From contig NZ_LMRP01000001.1 of the NCBI RefSeq assembly GCF_001426185.1, forward strand, positions 434,483-498,482: a DNA stretch of 64,000 nt, in the 5' to 3' direction. Source of the stretch: Rhodococcus sp. Leaf247 (GTDB lineage: Bacteria > Actinomycetota > Actinomycetes > Mycobacteriales > Mycobacteriaceae). The position numbers and the translations under genes were made by a program. How positions within the stretch are numbered: the first letter of the stretch is position 1; the number at the start of each line of letters is the position of its first letter. Of this stretch, positions 1 through 8,068 are shown piece by piece. The notes under the pieces were generated by a model. It was given only the letters and a program-made list of their open reading frames with translations. It did not search any database and was not told the DNA's origin.

Positions 1-452
1 GGCTCCGGAAGTACCAGGTCGGGAACCCCCGAGTCGACGCTCAGAAGAACTGCCGTGAACGGAGCTCCGGGCCACAGCGGCTCCCCCGCATCTAGTAGCG
101 CATCGGGCACCAGCACGATGCCCTCGACCGCCGGGGACGCGGCGAACGTCGCGAGCGTGCGCCAGACGTCGCGGACAGCCTCGTCCATGCGCCGCAGCGA
201 CAGCACCAGTTCGGCGCGGGGGCCGCGCTGGGAATCGGTGACCATGTCGGACGGGTCGGCCATGGGATGACGCGAACACCCGACCGTCGCGAGGTGAGCG
301 ACCCCGTCGGAGCCGGGCGCGAACAGAAGGACGTCCAGCGACTCCAGACCCAGGAACGTGATCGACGCACTGGGCGGGCTGTCCTGCTGCCACGTCCGAT
401 GGAGGTGCGACCGCACCTGCTGGATCACGTCACTCGCACTCACGGGATCCAT
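1..452 (-). CDS. Suppressor of fused (SUFU) domain protein, 3' part missing
   Basis: The frame is open from an ATG at 452 to the window edge, giving the first 150 residues with no stop. The central stretch GPRAELVLSLRR and the following region resemble bacterial SUFU-domain proteins, which are often found beside secretion or immunity genes but have no settled function in actinobacteria. I see no signal peptide or membrane segment. It is divergent from the phosphoesterase at 515. The C-terminal end lies outside the window. The family call is by pattern only; the frame itself is well supported. Confidence 0.7.
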   Translation of the reverse strand, partial: MDPVSASDVIQQVRSHLHRTWQQDSPPSASITFLGLESLDVLLFAPGSDGVAHLATVGCSRHPMADPSDMVTDSQRGPRAELVLSLRRMDEAVRDVWRTLATFAASPAVEGIVLVPDALLDAGEPLWPGAPFTAVLLSVDSGVPDLVLPE

Positions 453-487
453 ACAACCACTGCGGTCCCCGTGCACGCCCGGGCCGG

Positions 488-493
488 TACGGT
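488..493 (+). promoter_or_regulatory. Candidate -10 element (TACGGT) before the phosphoesterase
   Basis: TACGGT fits the actinobacterial TANNNT -10 pattern and lies 7 nt before a GTG at 501. That GTG opens a six-codon ORF (MTELPW) whose TGA (519-521) overlaps the GTG at 518, a possible start of the phosphoesterase. No convincing -35 is visible. Confidence 0.35.
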
Positions 494-514
494 CTTCTGT
501 GTGACGGAACTGCC

Positions 515-1219
515 GTGGTGACCGTGCTCACCGTGTCCGACGAGGTGGTCGAGAGCCTCTGGAACGCGCGCAGGCTGCCGTTCGCAGTGGACCTCGTCCT
601 CGGTGCCGGCGATCTGCCGTTCGACTACCTCGAGCACGTGGCGGAGATCGCGAACGCGCCCTGCGTGTTCGTCCCCGGCAATCACGACGCGGACCTGAGC
701 GGCTACTCGGCCGGGCGCGCCGGATGGATGCGGGCAGGACTGCCGTCGAGCTGGCCGGGCCCGGACGGGGCGATCAATGCCGATCGCCGCATCGTCGCCG
801 CCGCGGGCCTGCGGATCGCCGGACTCGGTGGTTCGATCCGCTACCGCGACGGCCCCAACCAGTGGACCGAGCGCCAACAGCGGCGCCGAGCGTCGACGCT
901 GATCCGCACCCATACGTGGCATCCGCTGTTCCAGCGTGGCTCCCGCGGCGTCGACGTCCTGCTGACGCACAGTCCGCCGTTCGGGCTGGGCGACGGAGAC
1001 GACGCGCCGCACCGCGGGTTCCGGTGCCTGGACCCGTTGACGGACAAGCTGCGGCCGCAGATGCTGATACACGGCCACATCCATCCCCACGGCGTCACTC
1101 CCGTCGACCGACACCTGCATGGCGCCACCGTGCTCAACACCGTCGGGTACGCACTGATCGACATCACTCCGGGTGGCGATACCCCGCCCGTCATCGAGAG
1201 GCGACGACATGGCTCGTGA
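515..1219 (+). CDS. Calcineurin-like metallophosphoesterase family protein
   Basis: A 234-residue protein with the metal-binding blocks of the calcineurin-like phosphoesterase fold: GAGDLP near residue 31, GNHD near 56, HSPPFG near 151 and HGHIHP near 184. It is cytosolic, with no signal peptide. The substrate cannot be told from sequence; relatives cleave phosphomonoesters, cyclic nucleotides or nucleic acids. The start is one of two adjacent GTG codons (515 or 518), neither with a clear Shine-Dalgarno. Its 3' end overlaps the ParB-like gene by 11 nt, so the two are probably made together. The first metal motif (DxH) is not obvious, so the N-terminus may be atypical or longer. Confidence 0.8.
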   Translation: MVTVLTVSDEVVESLWNARRLPFAVDLVLGAGDLPFDYLEHVAEIANAPCVFVPGNHDADLSGYSAGRAGWMRAGLPSSWPGPDGAINADRRIVAAAGLRIAGLGGSIRYRDGPNQWTERQQRRRASTLIRTHTWHPLFQRGSRGVDVLLTHSPPFGLGDGDDAPHRGFRCLDPLTDKLRPQMLIHGHIHPHGVTPVDRHLHGATVLNTVGYALIDITPGGDTPPVIERRRHGS

Positions 1220-2057
1220 CACAGGATTTCCCGCAGCCGACGCCGAGAACGACTTCTCGCGGCAACGTCGGCGCGCCGACGTCGCGCGCCTCGTCGGGTG
1301 GTTGCGTCGGCAACCCGACGACATCACGACCATCCTGCCGTTCGACGAGGTCGTCGCCGCGCTGGGGAAGGTCCGCGAACGCAGGATCGGACTCGAGGTG
1401 ATCCGGGTCGACTCGATCGTCGGAAGTGTCGACCGCACACGCGATTTCGATCGCTACTTCCGGCCGACGTCGACACGCACCCGGGAACGGTGGCAGCGCC
1501 TCGCCACCGCGTGGCGACGCGGTGAGTCGATGCCGCCGATCGAGGTGTACCGCGTGGGCGGCATGCACTTCGTCATCGACGGGCACCACCGCGTGTCCAT
1601 CGCGTGCGCGATGCACATGACTCTCATCGAGGCGTACGTCACCGAGATCGTCACGCGCATCTCGCCGGACGGCATCTCGAGCCGCGGCGACCTGGTGGTC
1701 AAGGACCATCGGCGCATCTTCCTCAGTCGTGTTCCGCTGACCGGCAAGTCGCGCGAGGCCATCGAGTTCTCCGACCCGTGGCAGTACGCGGAACTCAGTG
1801 ATGCGGTGGAGGCCTGGGGTTTCCGGTTGATGCAGGAACTGGGCGAGTTCGTCGACCGTCGCACGGTGGCCCGTCGATGGTTCGGTGAGGAGTTCCTGCC
1901 CGTCGTGCGCATGGTCAGGTCGGTCGGCGGAATGTTGACCCGGCACACCGACGCCGAGGCATACATGTGGGTGGCACGCGAGCGATACCGCCTGGTACGC
2001 AGCCACATCTGGAACGACGAGATCATCGCTCAACTGAAAGAGGCGGCGCCCCGCTGA
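1209..2057 (+). CDS. ParB-like (ParB/Srx fold) domain protein
   Basis: A 282-residue protein. The segment around residues 105-135 (PPIEVYRVGGMHFVIDGHHR) is the ParB/sulfiredoxin N-terminal fold, with DGHHRVSIA in the place of the nucleotide-binding GxRR box of ParB. No helix-turn-helix of the chromosomal ParB type is evident and no parA is nearby, so it is unlikely to be the segregation protein. The ATG at 1209 overlaps the phosphoesterase stop (ATG at 1209, TGA at 1217). The C-terminal half is helical and basic. Function is unknown; nucleic-acid or nucleotide metabolism with the phosphoesterase is the natural guess. Confidence 0.75.
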   Translation: MARDTGFPAADAENDFSRQRRRADVARLVGWLRRQPDDITTILPFDEVVAALGKVRERRIGLEVIRVDSIVGSVDRTRDFDRYFRPTSTRTRERWQRLATAWRRGESMPPIEVYRVGGMHFVIDGHHRVSIACAMHMTLIEAYVTEIVTRISPDGISSRGDLVVKDHRRIFLSRVPLTGKSREAIEFSDPWQYAELSDAVEAWGFRLMQELGEFVDRRTVARRWFGEEFLPVVRMVRSVGGMLTRHTDAEAYMWVARERYRLVRSHIWNDEIIAQLKEAAPR

Positions 2058-2074
2058 GATCTCGGGGTGCCGCC
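2042..2074. terminator. Hairpin between convergent genes
   Basis: Arms GGCGGCGCCCCG (2042-2053) and CGGGGTGCCGCC (2063-2074) pair over 12 bp with one G-T wobble and a 9-nt loop holding the stop codon of the ParB-like gene. It sits between converging units (ParB-like and sugC) and can work in both directions. There is no T-run, as is common for actinobacterial terminators. Confidence 0.6.
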
Positions 2075-2091
2075 TCGTATCGAGCGTCGTG

Positions 2092-3252
2092 TCAGAGCGT
2101 CAGGTTCGCTCCGGATTCGGCGTCGAAGATCTGCACGCGCTTCGGGTCGAACCACAGGTCGATCGACTGACCCATGCGGGCATTCGATTCAGCCGACAGC
2201 CGTGCCACCAACTGACCACCGTCGGTACCCGAGTCGGCCGCGAGCTCGTCGAGCTCGCGTGAACTGACCTTGGGTCCCTCGGCGGTGAAGTAGATGTACT
2301 TGTCGGATCCCATGGACTCGAGGACGTCGACTCGCGCGGAGAACGTGCTGCCGTTGATGCGCTGGTAGGACTCGATCAGCGCAGCATCCTCGAGGTGCTC
2401 GGGGCGGACACCGACGACGACGTCACCCTTGACGTTCTTCTGCGAGATCTTCTGTCGCGCTTCGTTGTCCAGCGTGATCTCACCGAGCGAGGTGGTGACA
2501 CCCGAGTCGGTGAGACGGCCGGCGACGAAGTTCATCGACGGTGATCCGATGAAGCCGGCGACGAAGAGGTTGCGCGGGCGGTCGTAGAGCTCCTGCGGAG
2601 ATCCGATCTGCTGCACCAGTCCGCCGCGCAGGACGACGACGCGATCGCCGAGGGTCATGGCCTCGGTCTGGTCGTGCGTGACGTAGACGGTGGTGGTCTC
2701 GAGGCGCTTCTGCAACTGGGCGATCTCGGTGCGCATCTGCACGCGCAGCTTCGCATCGAGGTTCGAAAGCGGCTCGTCCATGAGGAACGCCTTGGGGCTG
2801 CGCACGATCGCGCGTCCCATCGCGACACGCTGGCGCTGGCCACCGGAAAGGTTGGACGGCTTGCGGTCGAGGTGCTGGCCGAGGTCGAGGATGCGCGCCG
2901 CGTCGTCGACCTTCTTCGCGATGTCCTCCTTGCTCATCTTGGCGAGCGTCAGGGGGAACGCGATGTTGTCGCGCACCGTCATGTGCGGGTACAGCGCGTA
3001 GGACTGGAACACCATCGCGATGTCACGGTCCTTCGGTGCGCGCTCGTTGACACGCTCACCGGCGATCCGCAGTTCACCGCTCGAGATGTCCTCGAGGCCG
3101 GCGATCATGTTGAGAGTGGTCGACTTACCGCAACCCGACGGACCGACGAGAATGATGAACTCCCCGTCGGCGATCGTGATGTCGACGTCGCTCACTGCCG
3201 CGGCGCCGTCCGGGTACAGCTTGGTCACTTTGTCCAGAACGATTTCGGCCAT
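2092..3252 (-). CDS. sugC: Trehalose ABC importer ATPase SugC
   Basis: A 386-residue ATPase of the MalK/UgpC type. Walker A GPSGCGKST is near residue 38, the Q-loop FQSYALYPHMTV near 82, signature LSGGQRQR near 134, Walker B FLMDEPLSNLD near 155 and the H-loop THDQTEA near 189. The C-terminal 130 residues form the MalK-type regulatory OB fold. It energises uptake of trehalose by LpqY-SugA-SugB; in mycobacteria this recycles trehalose released when mycolates are transferred to the cell wall. It is the last gene of the operon, 4 nt after sugB, and ends before a bidirectional hairpin. Confidence 0.92.
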   Translation of the reverse strand: MAEIVLDKVTKLYPDGAAAVSDVDITIADGEFIILVGPSGCGKSTTLNMIAGLEDISSGELRIAGERVNERAPKDRDIAMVFQSYALYPHMTVRDNIAFPLTLAKMSKEDIAKKVDDAARILDLGQHLDRKPSNLSGGQRQRVAMGRAIVRSPKAFLMDEPLSNLDAKLRVQMRTEIAQLQKRLETTTVYVTHDQTEAMTLGDRVVVLRGGLVQQIGSPQELYDRPRNLFVAGFIGSPSMNFVAGRLTDSGVTTSLGEITLDNEARQKISQKNVKGDVVVGVRPEHLEDAALIESYQRINGSTFSARVDVLESMGSDKYIYFTAEGPKVSSRELDELAADSGTDGGQLVARLSAESNARMGQSIDLWFDPKRVQIFDAESGANLTL

Positions 3253-3256
3253 TGAC

Positions 3257-4087
3257 TTATCCCTTCACTGCGCCGGACGTCAGGCCCGCCACGATACGAC
3301 GTTGGAAGAACAGGACGAAGATGATGATCGGGATGGTGATGACCACGGCCGCGGCCGCGATCGATCCCGTCGGTTCCTCGAACTGCGAACTACCGGTGAA
3401 CTGAGAGATCGCTGCGGGCACGGTGACCGAACGTTCGGTGGCCGTCAGCGAGATCGCGAGGAGCAGGTCGTTCCACGCGAAGATGAAGACGAGGATCGCG
3501 GCGGTCACGATGCCGGGTGCCGCGAGCGGTGCGATGACCTTGCGGAACGCCTGTCCCGGGGTCGCGCCGTCCATCTTCGCCGCCTTCTCCAGCTCCCACG
3601 GGATCTCCCGGAAGAATGCGGAGAGCGTGTAGATGGCGAGCGGCAACGCGAAGGTGATGTACGGGATGATCAGGCCCGGCCAGGTATCGAACAGGCCGAG
3701 GGCGCGCTCGATGTCGAACAGCGGTGTCACCAGCGAGATCTGGGGGAACATCGCAATGAGCAACGCGGCACCGACGAGCAACTTCTTGCCGGGGAAATCC
3801 AACCGCGCCACGGCGTACGCCGCCATGGTGCCGATCACGACGGCGATGAGCGTGGTGATCAGACCGATGCCGATCGAGTTGATCAGCGCACTCGTGAACT
3901 GCGACGTCTGGAAGATGCCCTTGTAGTTGTCGAACGTCCACGTGGTGGGGATGAACTTGCCGTCGGCGATGTTCGCCACCGGCTTGAACGAGAGGCTGAT
4001 GATCCAGACCAGCGGGATCAACGCGTACAGCAGGACGAGGAGGTTGACGATCGACCAGCCGGCCTTCGTCTTCGTGGTGGCTGCCAT
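3257..4087 (-). CDS. sugB: Trehalose ABC importer permease SugB
   Basis: A 276-residue inner-membrane permease of the MalG family with about six membrane segments. The EAA loop that docks onto the ATPase reads [20 protein letters not shown] around residues 165-184. It forms the membrane channel with SugA. It starts with ATG at 4087, 3 nt after sugA, and ends 4 nt before sugC, so it is co-transcribed. The length is normal for the family. Confidence 0.9.
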   Translation of the reverse strand: MAATTKTKAGWSIVNLLVLLYALIPLVWIISLSFKPVANIADGKFIPTTWTFDNYKGIFQTSQFTSALINSIGIGLITTLIAVVIGTMAAYAVARLDFPGKKLLVGAALLIAMFPQISLVTPLFDIERALGLFDTWPGLIIPYITFALPLAIYTLSAFFREIPWELEKAAKMDGATPGQAFRKVIAPLAAPGIVTAAILVFIFAWNDLLLAISLTATERSVTVPAAISQFTGSSQFEEPTGSIAAAAVVITIPIIIFVLFFQRRIVAGLTSGAVKG

Positions 4088-4090
4088 GGG

Positions 4091-5029
4091 TCAGCGTCCT
4101 TCCGCGTCGGAGCCGGGTGCGGACGCCCCGAACAGTTTGATGAAGACGAAGGCGATGATGGCCACGCAGAAGAAGATCAGCACACTGATGGCCGAGCCGA
4201 TTCCGAGGTTGAAAGCCCCGAAGAGGTTGTCGTAACCCAGGATCGACAGTGAGCCGGTGCTGTTACTTCCCTTCGTCAGAACGTAGATGTTGTCGAAGAT
4301 GCGGAAAGCATCGAGCGTGCGGAACAGCAGCGCCACCAGGATGGCCGGCTTCATCAGCGGAATGATGATGCGGATCAGGCGGGTCCAGGCACCGGCGCCG
4401 TCCACCTGGGCGGCCTTGGTCAGGTCGTCCGGCACCAACGCGAGACCGGCGAGCAGAAGCAGCGCCATGAACGGCGTCGTCTTCCACACCTCGGCGAGGA
4501 CCACGATGGCCAGCGACGGAATCTGCTGTGTCAGCGGTGCACTGCCGTCGGGAAGGAGATTGGCCAGGTAGCCCGTCTCCGGTGTCCACGCGTAGTACCA
4601 GCTGTACGCCGCCGCGACGGTGACGATGCCGTACGGGATGAGGACCACGGTGCGCACCAGCCCGCGCCCGAAGATGGTGCGGTGCATGACCAGGGCGACT
4701 GCGAGTCCGAGGACGAACTCGATGGCGACCGAGATGACGGTGATCGCCACCGTCACGGCGAACGCCGTCCACCAGTATCCGTCGGTGAGGACGGAGACGT
4801 AGTTGGAGAGACCGACGAATTCCTTGTCGTCCGGGAATGCCAGGTTGTACTTCTGCAGGCTCAACCAGAACGCGTAGATGATGGGATACGCGGTGACGGC
4901 GAGCATCAGGATCGCGGCGGGAGCGATCAGCAGCAAGCCGAGCTTGCGCTCTGCCTTCTTCCCCTCGGACAACGCTTCGGCCGCTTTCGCGTGCTTCTGC
5001 GTGCGCCGGGGCTCTTCGGTGACGGTCAT
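4091..5029 (-). CDS. sugA: Trehalose ABC importer permease SugA
   Basis: A 312-residue MalF-type permease. After a charged cytoplasmic N-terminus (about 30 residues) come six or so membrane segments, with an EAA-like loop LTKAAQVDGAGAWTRLIRI near residue 220. I place the start at the ATG at 5029 because it forms an ATGA overlap with the lpqY stop, the usual coupling in this operon. The frame stays open upstream, but that part only mirrors lpqY. It partners SugB in the trehalose importer. Confidence 0.9.
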   Translation of the reverse strand: MTVTEEPRRTQKHAKAAEALSEGKKAERKLGLLLIAPAAILMLAVTAYPIIYAFWLSLQKYNLAFPDDKEFVGLSNYVSVLTDGYWWTAFAVTVAITVISVAIEFVLGLAVALVMHRTIFGRGLVRTVVLIPYGIVTVAAAYSWYYAWTPETGYLANLLPDGSAPLTQQIPSLAIVVLAEVWKTTPFMALLLLAGLALVPDDLTKAAQVDGAGAWTRLIRIIIPLMKPAILVALLFRTLDAFRIFDNIYVLTKGSNSTGSLSILGYDNLFGAFNLGIGSAISVLIFFCVAIIAFVFIKLFGASAPGSDAEGR

Positions 5030-6399
5030 GGGATCAGCCCTTCGGAGTTCACGGCCTGGCGCACCAGGTCGGCGAGCTTGTCGACGTCGCCGACCGGATC
5101 GATGTCCTGCGGCGGGTTCAGTGCGTCGGTGAGAAGAATCGAGATGGACTGGTACGCAGGCGAGACGGGTCGTACTGCCGCACTCTCGATCGATCCGAGA
5201 ACGCCTTCCCACGCCGGGTACGCGGCCTGGAACTCCGGGTCGTCGTACAGCGACCGGATCACCGGGGGCACACCGCCGTCGACGGCATTGTTGCGCTGGT
5301 TCTGCTCGTCGGTCAGGCAGGCCACCGCGGCCCACGCCTCGTCGGGATGCTCGGTCGTCTTGGCGACGCCGATGTTGAAGCCGCCGATGGTGACCTTCGC
5401 AGGCTCACCGGGTGTGACGGACGGGTAGGGGGCGCTGCGGAACACCTCGTTCACCGCCGCATCCTGCTGCTCGGCGGGAACGCTCGAGAGGTCGAGGAAG
5501 GAGACTCCGCCGGCAGCGGCGTTCTCCTTGAGTCCGGGGAGCACGAAGGGGTAGTTCACCTCGGCGAACATGCTGCCCGCCTCGACGCCCAGACGTGCTG
5601 TGCCCTCGTCGCTCTGGGACACGGACGGATCCGCGCCGGGCGCGGTCGCGACACTCTTGATGATCGAGAGTGCCTTCTCCGTCGCCGCGCGGTGCTCGGG
5701 AGTGTCGTTGAGCGTCACGGTGGTGCCGTCCTCACCGACGACGGATCCCCCGGCGCTCTCGAGCAACGTGTTGAACCAGACCATGAAGCCCTCGTACTGC
5801 TTGGCCTGCACGCCGATCGCGGCGGGCTTGCCGGACGCCGCGTTCTCTCCGGCAGTGGCGATCAGGTCGTCCCACGTGGCGGGGGGCTGACCGTTCGGCA
5901 CCATGTCCGGTCGGTACCAGAGCAACTGGGTGTTCGAGTTGAGGGGGACCGCGTAGAGCTGGTCCTTCTTCTCCGTCTCGGGGTCGAGCCACTCCGCGGT
6001 GGCGAGCGGGCCCTCGAGCACCGATCCGTCCCGCAGCTTCGCCGACAGGTCGTCCGGAACCGGAAGTGCCCAACCGGCTTCGGCGAACTCGGCGGTCCAG
6101 ACGACATCCAGCGTCATCAGGTCCAGAGTCCGGTCGTTGCCTGCCAGGCGGCGGGCCAGCTGCAGCCGCTGGTCGTTGGCGCTCTTCGGCAGTGTGCGTT
6201 GCTCGACGCGGTACTTACCGCCGGATTGATCGGTGCACGCCTGCGCGGCGGCTGCGTACTGCTCGGCGCCGTCGGCTGCGGTGTAGAAGCTCAGCACGAT
6301 CCCGCTGTCGGATGATCCACACCCCGCCAACAGACTGCCTGCCACCACCGCGGCGGCTCCTGTAGCTGCGAGTTTCCTCGCCCTGTACCTCTTCGGCAC
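5026..6399 (-). CDS. lpqY: Trehalose-binding lipoprotein LpqY
   Basis: A 457-residue extracytoplasmic solute-binding protein. A basic N-terminus, hydrophobic core and lipobox LLAGC place the lipidated cysteine at residue 27. The rest is a family 1 (sugar) binding protein. It delivers trehalose to SugABC. It starts with GTG at 6399 preceded by AGGAGG five nucleotides upstream, a strong ribosome binding site. It is the first gene of the four-gene operon and its stop overlaps sugA. The substrate is assigned from operon order and mycobacterial lpqY, not from ligand residues. Confidence 0.88.
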   Translation of the reverse strand: MPKRYRARKLAATGAAAVVAGSLLAGCGSSDSGIVLSFYTAADGAEQYAAAAQACTDQSGGKYRVEQRTLPKSANDQRLQLARRLAGNDRTLDLMTLDVVWTAEFAEAGWALPVPDDLSAKLRDGSVLEGPLATAEWLDPETEKKDQLYAVPLNSNTQLLWYRPDMVPNGQPPATWDDLIATAGENAASGKPAAIGVQAKQYEGFMVWFNTLLESAGGSVVGEDGTTVTLNDTPEHRAATEKALSIIKSVATAPGADPSVSQSDEGTARLGVEAGSMFAEVNYPFVLPGLKENAAAGGVSFLDLSSVPAEQQDAAVNEVFRSAPYPSVTPGEPAKVTIGGFNIGVAKTTEHPDEAWAAVACLTDEQNQRNNAVDGGVPPVIRSLYDDPEFQAAYPAWEGVLGSIESAAVRPVSPAYQSISILLTDALNPPQDIDPVGDVDKLADLVRQAVNSEGLIP

Positions 6400-6452
6400 G
6401 ACCGCCTCCTCTGCCGCAGGAGAAGGTACCGAGGTTCGGACCCGACTCCGCA

Positions 6453-6496
6453 GCGTGTGCTTCGTTGGACACGCATTCCCTGCGAAGTGGAACCTA
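6453..6496 (-). promoter_or_regulatory. lpqY promoter -10 candidate and leader dyad
   Basis: Reading toward lpqY, TAGGTT (6496-6491) is a TANNNT-type -10. Downstream lies an inverted repeat GCGTGT/ACACGC (6453-6458 and 6469-6474) with a 10-nt centre. If the -10 is right, the dyad falls in the early transcribed region and could be a repressor site for a sugar-responsive regulator or an RNA hairpin. No -35 consensus is obvious. Confidence 0.35.
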
Positions 6497-6562
6497 GTCG
6501 AAAGCTGAGAGGATTTAGTGCGCTTGGTACAACACCGTGACGTTTTCGGTACGCGGCAGTGC

Positions 6563-7054
6563 TCAGATCGCGAGGCGCGCCAGGAGATCGCGTGCTTTCT
6601 CCGCGGACTTCGGTTCGCACAGCACGTCGTATCGACCGGCGACCAGCTGCATGGTGGACGCGAAATCGCGCTGGCCCTTGGTGGCCGCGTACGGGATGCT
6701 CGCGGAGATCAGCCCGAAGACGATGCCGCCCAAAACACCGACGACGAGCGCGGACAGGTAGTTGGTGTCGGTGATGATGCTCAGCACCAGGCCGAGGAAC
6801 ACACCGAGCCAGGCACCCGAGATGATGCCGCCGCCAATGACTTTGGCCCAGGTGAGACGACCGATGACGCGCTCGACCTGCATGAGGTCGACGCCGACGA
6901 TGGTGACGTCCTGGACGGAGAATTCCTGATCGGAGAGGTAGTCCACGGCGCGCTGCGCCTCGGCGTACGTGGGGTAGGACCCGATGGGCCATCCCGACGG
7001 CGGAGTGGGCAGGCCTTGTCCGGGGCGGCCGGGCTGCGACATGGGGTTGGTCAT
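6563..7054 (-). CDS. General stress protein family membrane protein (Rv1234-like)
   Basis: A 163-residue protein. Residues about 20-75 (GSYPTYAEAQRAVDYL onward) match the YflT/general stress protein 17M fold. Then come two hydrophobic glycine-rich segments (VIGGGIISGAWLGVFLGLVL and YLSALVVGVLGGIVFGL), a pattern seen in membrane-associated stress proteins. The ATG at 7054 overlaps the stop of the CitE-like gene (ATGA), so I choose it over the later ATG. Function is unknown. In M. tuberculosis the counterpart also sits near the lpqY operon. Confidence 0.75.
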   Translation of the reverse strand: MTNPMSQPGRPGQGLPTPPSGWPIGSYPTYAEAQRAVDYLSDQEFSVQDVTIVGVDLMQVERVIGRLTWAKVIGGGIISGAWLGVFLGLVLSIITDTNYLSALVVGVLGGIVFGLISASIPYAATKGQRDFASTMQLVAGRYDVLCEPKSAEKARDLLARLAI

Positions 7055-8013
7055 GACTCCATTGTGCCTGGCGAGCCGGGTTGGCCGCTGGGGAGGACAC
7101 CCGACGCACGTCCGGCCTCGAGGATCACGCGCGCCATCCGGTGCCCGGCCTCGTCGACCATCTCCCCGTCCACCACGACCGCACCGCGAGCTCCCCCGTC
7201 GACCGACAGGTGGCCCCGGTACGTCTCGACGATGGCGTGCGCTCGGTCCACGTCGGCCTGACGCGGTGAGAACGCCTCGTTGGCCGCGGCGATCTGCGTC
7301 GGATGCAGAACCCACTTGCCGTCGTATCCCAACGCGGCGGAGTGCCTCGCGGCCGCGACGAACCCGTCGAGGTCGCGCACCTGGACGTACGGACCGTCGA
7401 TCGCCTGCAGCCCGTGGGCGCGAGCGGAGAGCAGGATCGTCATCAGCACGTGGTGGTAGGCATCGCCCCTGTCGTATCCGTCGGGCTGCTCCCCCACCGT
7501 CAGGGTTCGCATTCCCACGTCGGCCATGAAGTCGCCGGGCCCGAACACCAGGGTCTGCACGCGGGGAGACGCCGTCGCGATCGCATCGATGTGCAGCAGC
7601 CCCACCGAGTCCTCGATCTGCGGCTCGATCCCGATGCGTCCGACCGGGAGTCCCTGCTCCCGCTCGATCTGCGTCACCAGCAGGTCCAGCGCCTGCACCT
7701 CGCCGGCGGTCCTGACCTTCGGCAGCACGATCGCGTCCAGATGTCGCCCCGCTCGACCGGTTACCTCGAGCACGTCGCGGAACGTCGCGTCCGTCGTCCA
7801 GTCGTTGACTCGCACCAGACGTAGTTGTGGTCCCCAGCCGTCGCTGCCGAGCGCGTCGGCCACCGCTGCGCGCGCCCGGTCCTTGGCGGCCGGTGCGACA
7901 GCGTCCTCGAGATCGAGGAACACCGCATCCGCGGGCAGGGACAGCGCTTTGTGCATCATCTTCGGACTGCTGCCGGGCACGGCGAGCACGGAACGTCGCA
8001 AGCGTGGGGTCAC
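7051..8013 (-). CDS. HpcH/HpaI aldolase (CitE-like CoA-ester lyase)
   Basis: A 320-residue TIM-barrel enzyme of the citrate-lyase beta-subunit type. Visible family blocks are RRSVLAVPGSS at the N-terminus, FLDLEDAVAP near 33 (metal and substrate acids), IGIEPQIEDSVGL near 127 and FGPGDFMADVG near 155. Relatives cleave or hydrolyse malyl-, citramalyl- or methylmalyl-CoA; the exact substrate is unknown. No CitD/CitF partners are nearby, so it is a stand-alone CitE. It starts with GTG at 8013 and overlaps the stress-protein gene by 4 nt. Confidence 0.83.
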   Translation of the reverse strand: MTPRLRRSVLAVPGSSPKMMHKALSLPADAVFLDLEDAVAPAAKDRARAAVADALGSDGWGPQLRLVRVNDWTTDATFRDVLEVTGRAGRHLDAIVLPKVRTAGEVQALDLLVTQIEREQGLPVGRIGIEPQIEDSVGLLHIDAIATASPRVQTLVFGPGDFMADVGMRTLTVGEQPDGYDRGDAYHHVLMTILLSARAHGLQAIDGPYVQVRDLDGFVAAARHSAALGYDGKWVLHPTQIAAANEAFSPRQADVDRAHAIVETYRGHLSVDGGARGAVVVDGEMVDEAGHRMARVILEAGRASGVLPSGQPGSPGTMES

Positions 8014-8055
8014 CAGCGCACACTATCGGGCGCGACCGGTCGAAGGCCCGGCGTC

Positions 8056-8061
8056 TAGTGT
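8056..8061 (+). promoter_or_regulatory. -10 element (TAGTGT) for a leaderless start
   Basis: TAGTGT lies 7 nt before the ATG at 8069 and no Shine-Dalgarno is present, so transcription probably starts at or next to the start codon. This also selects 8069 over upstream in-frame codons. Confidence 0.5.
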
Positions 8062-8068
8062 TGCGGCC

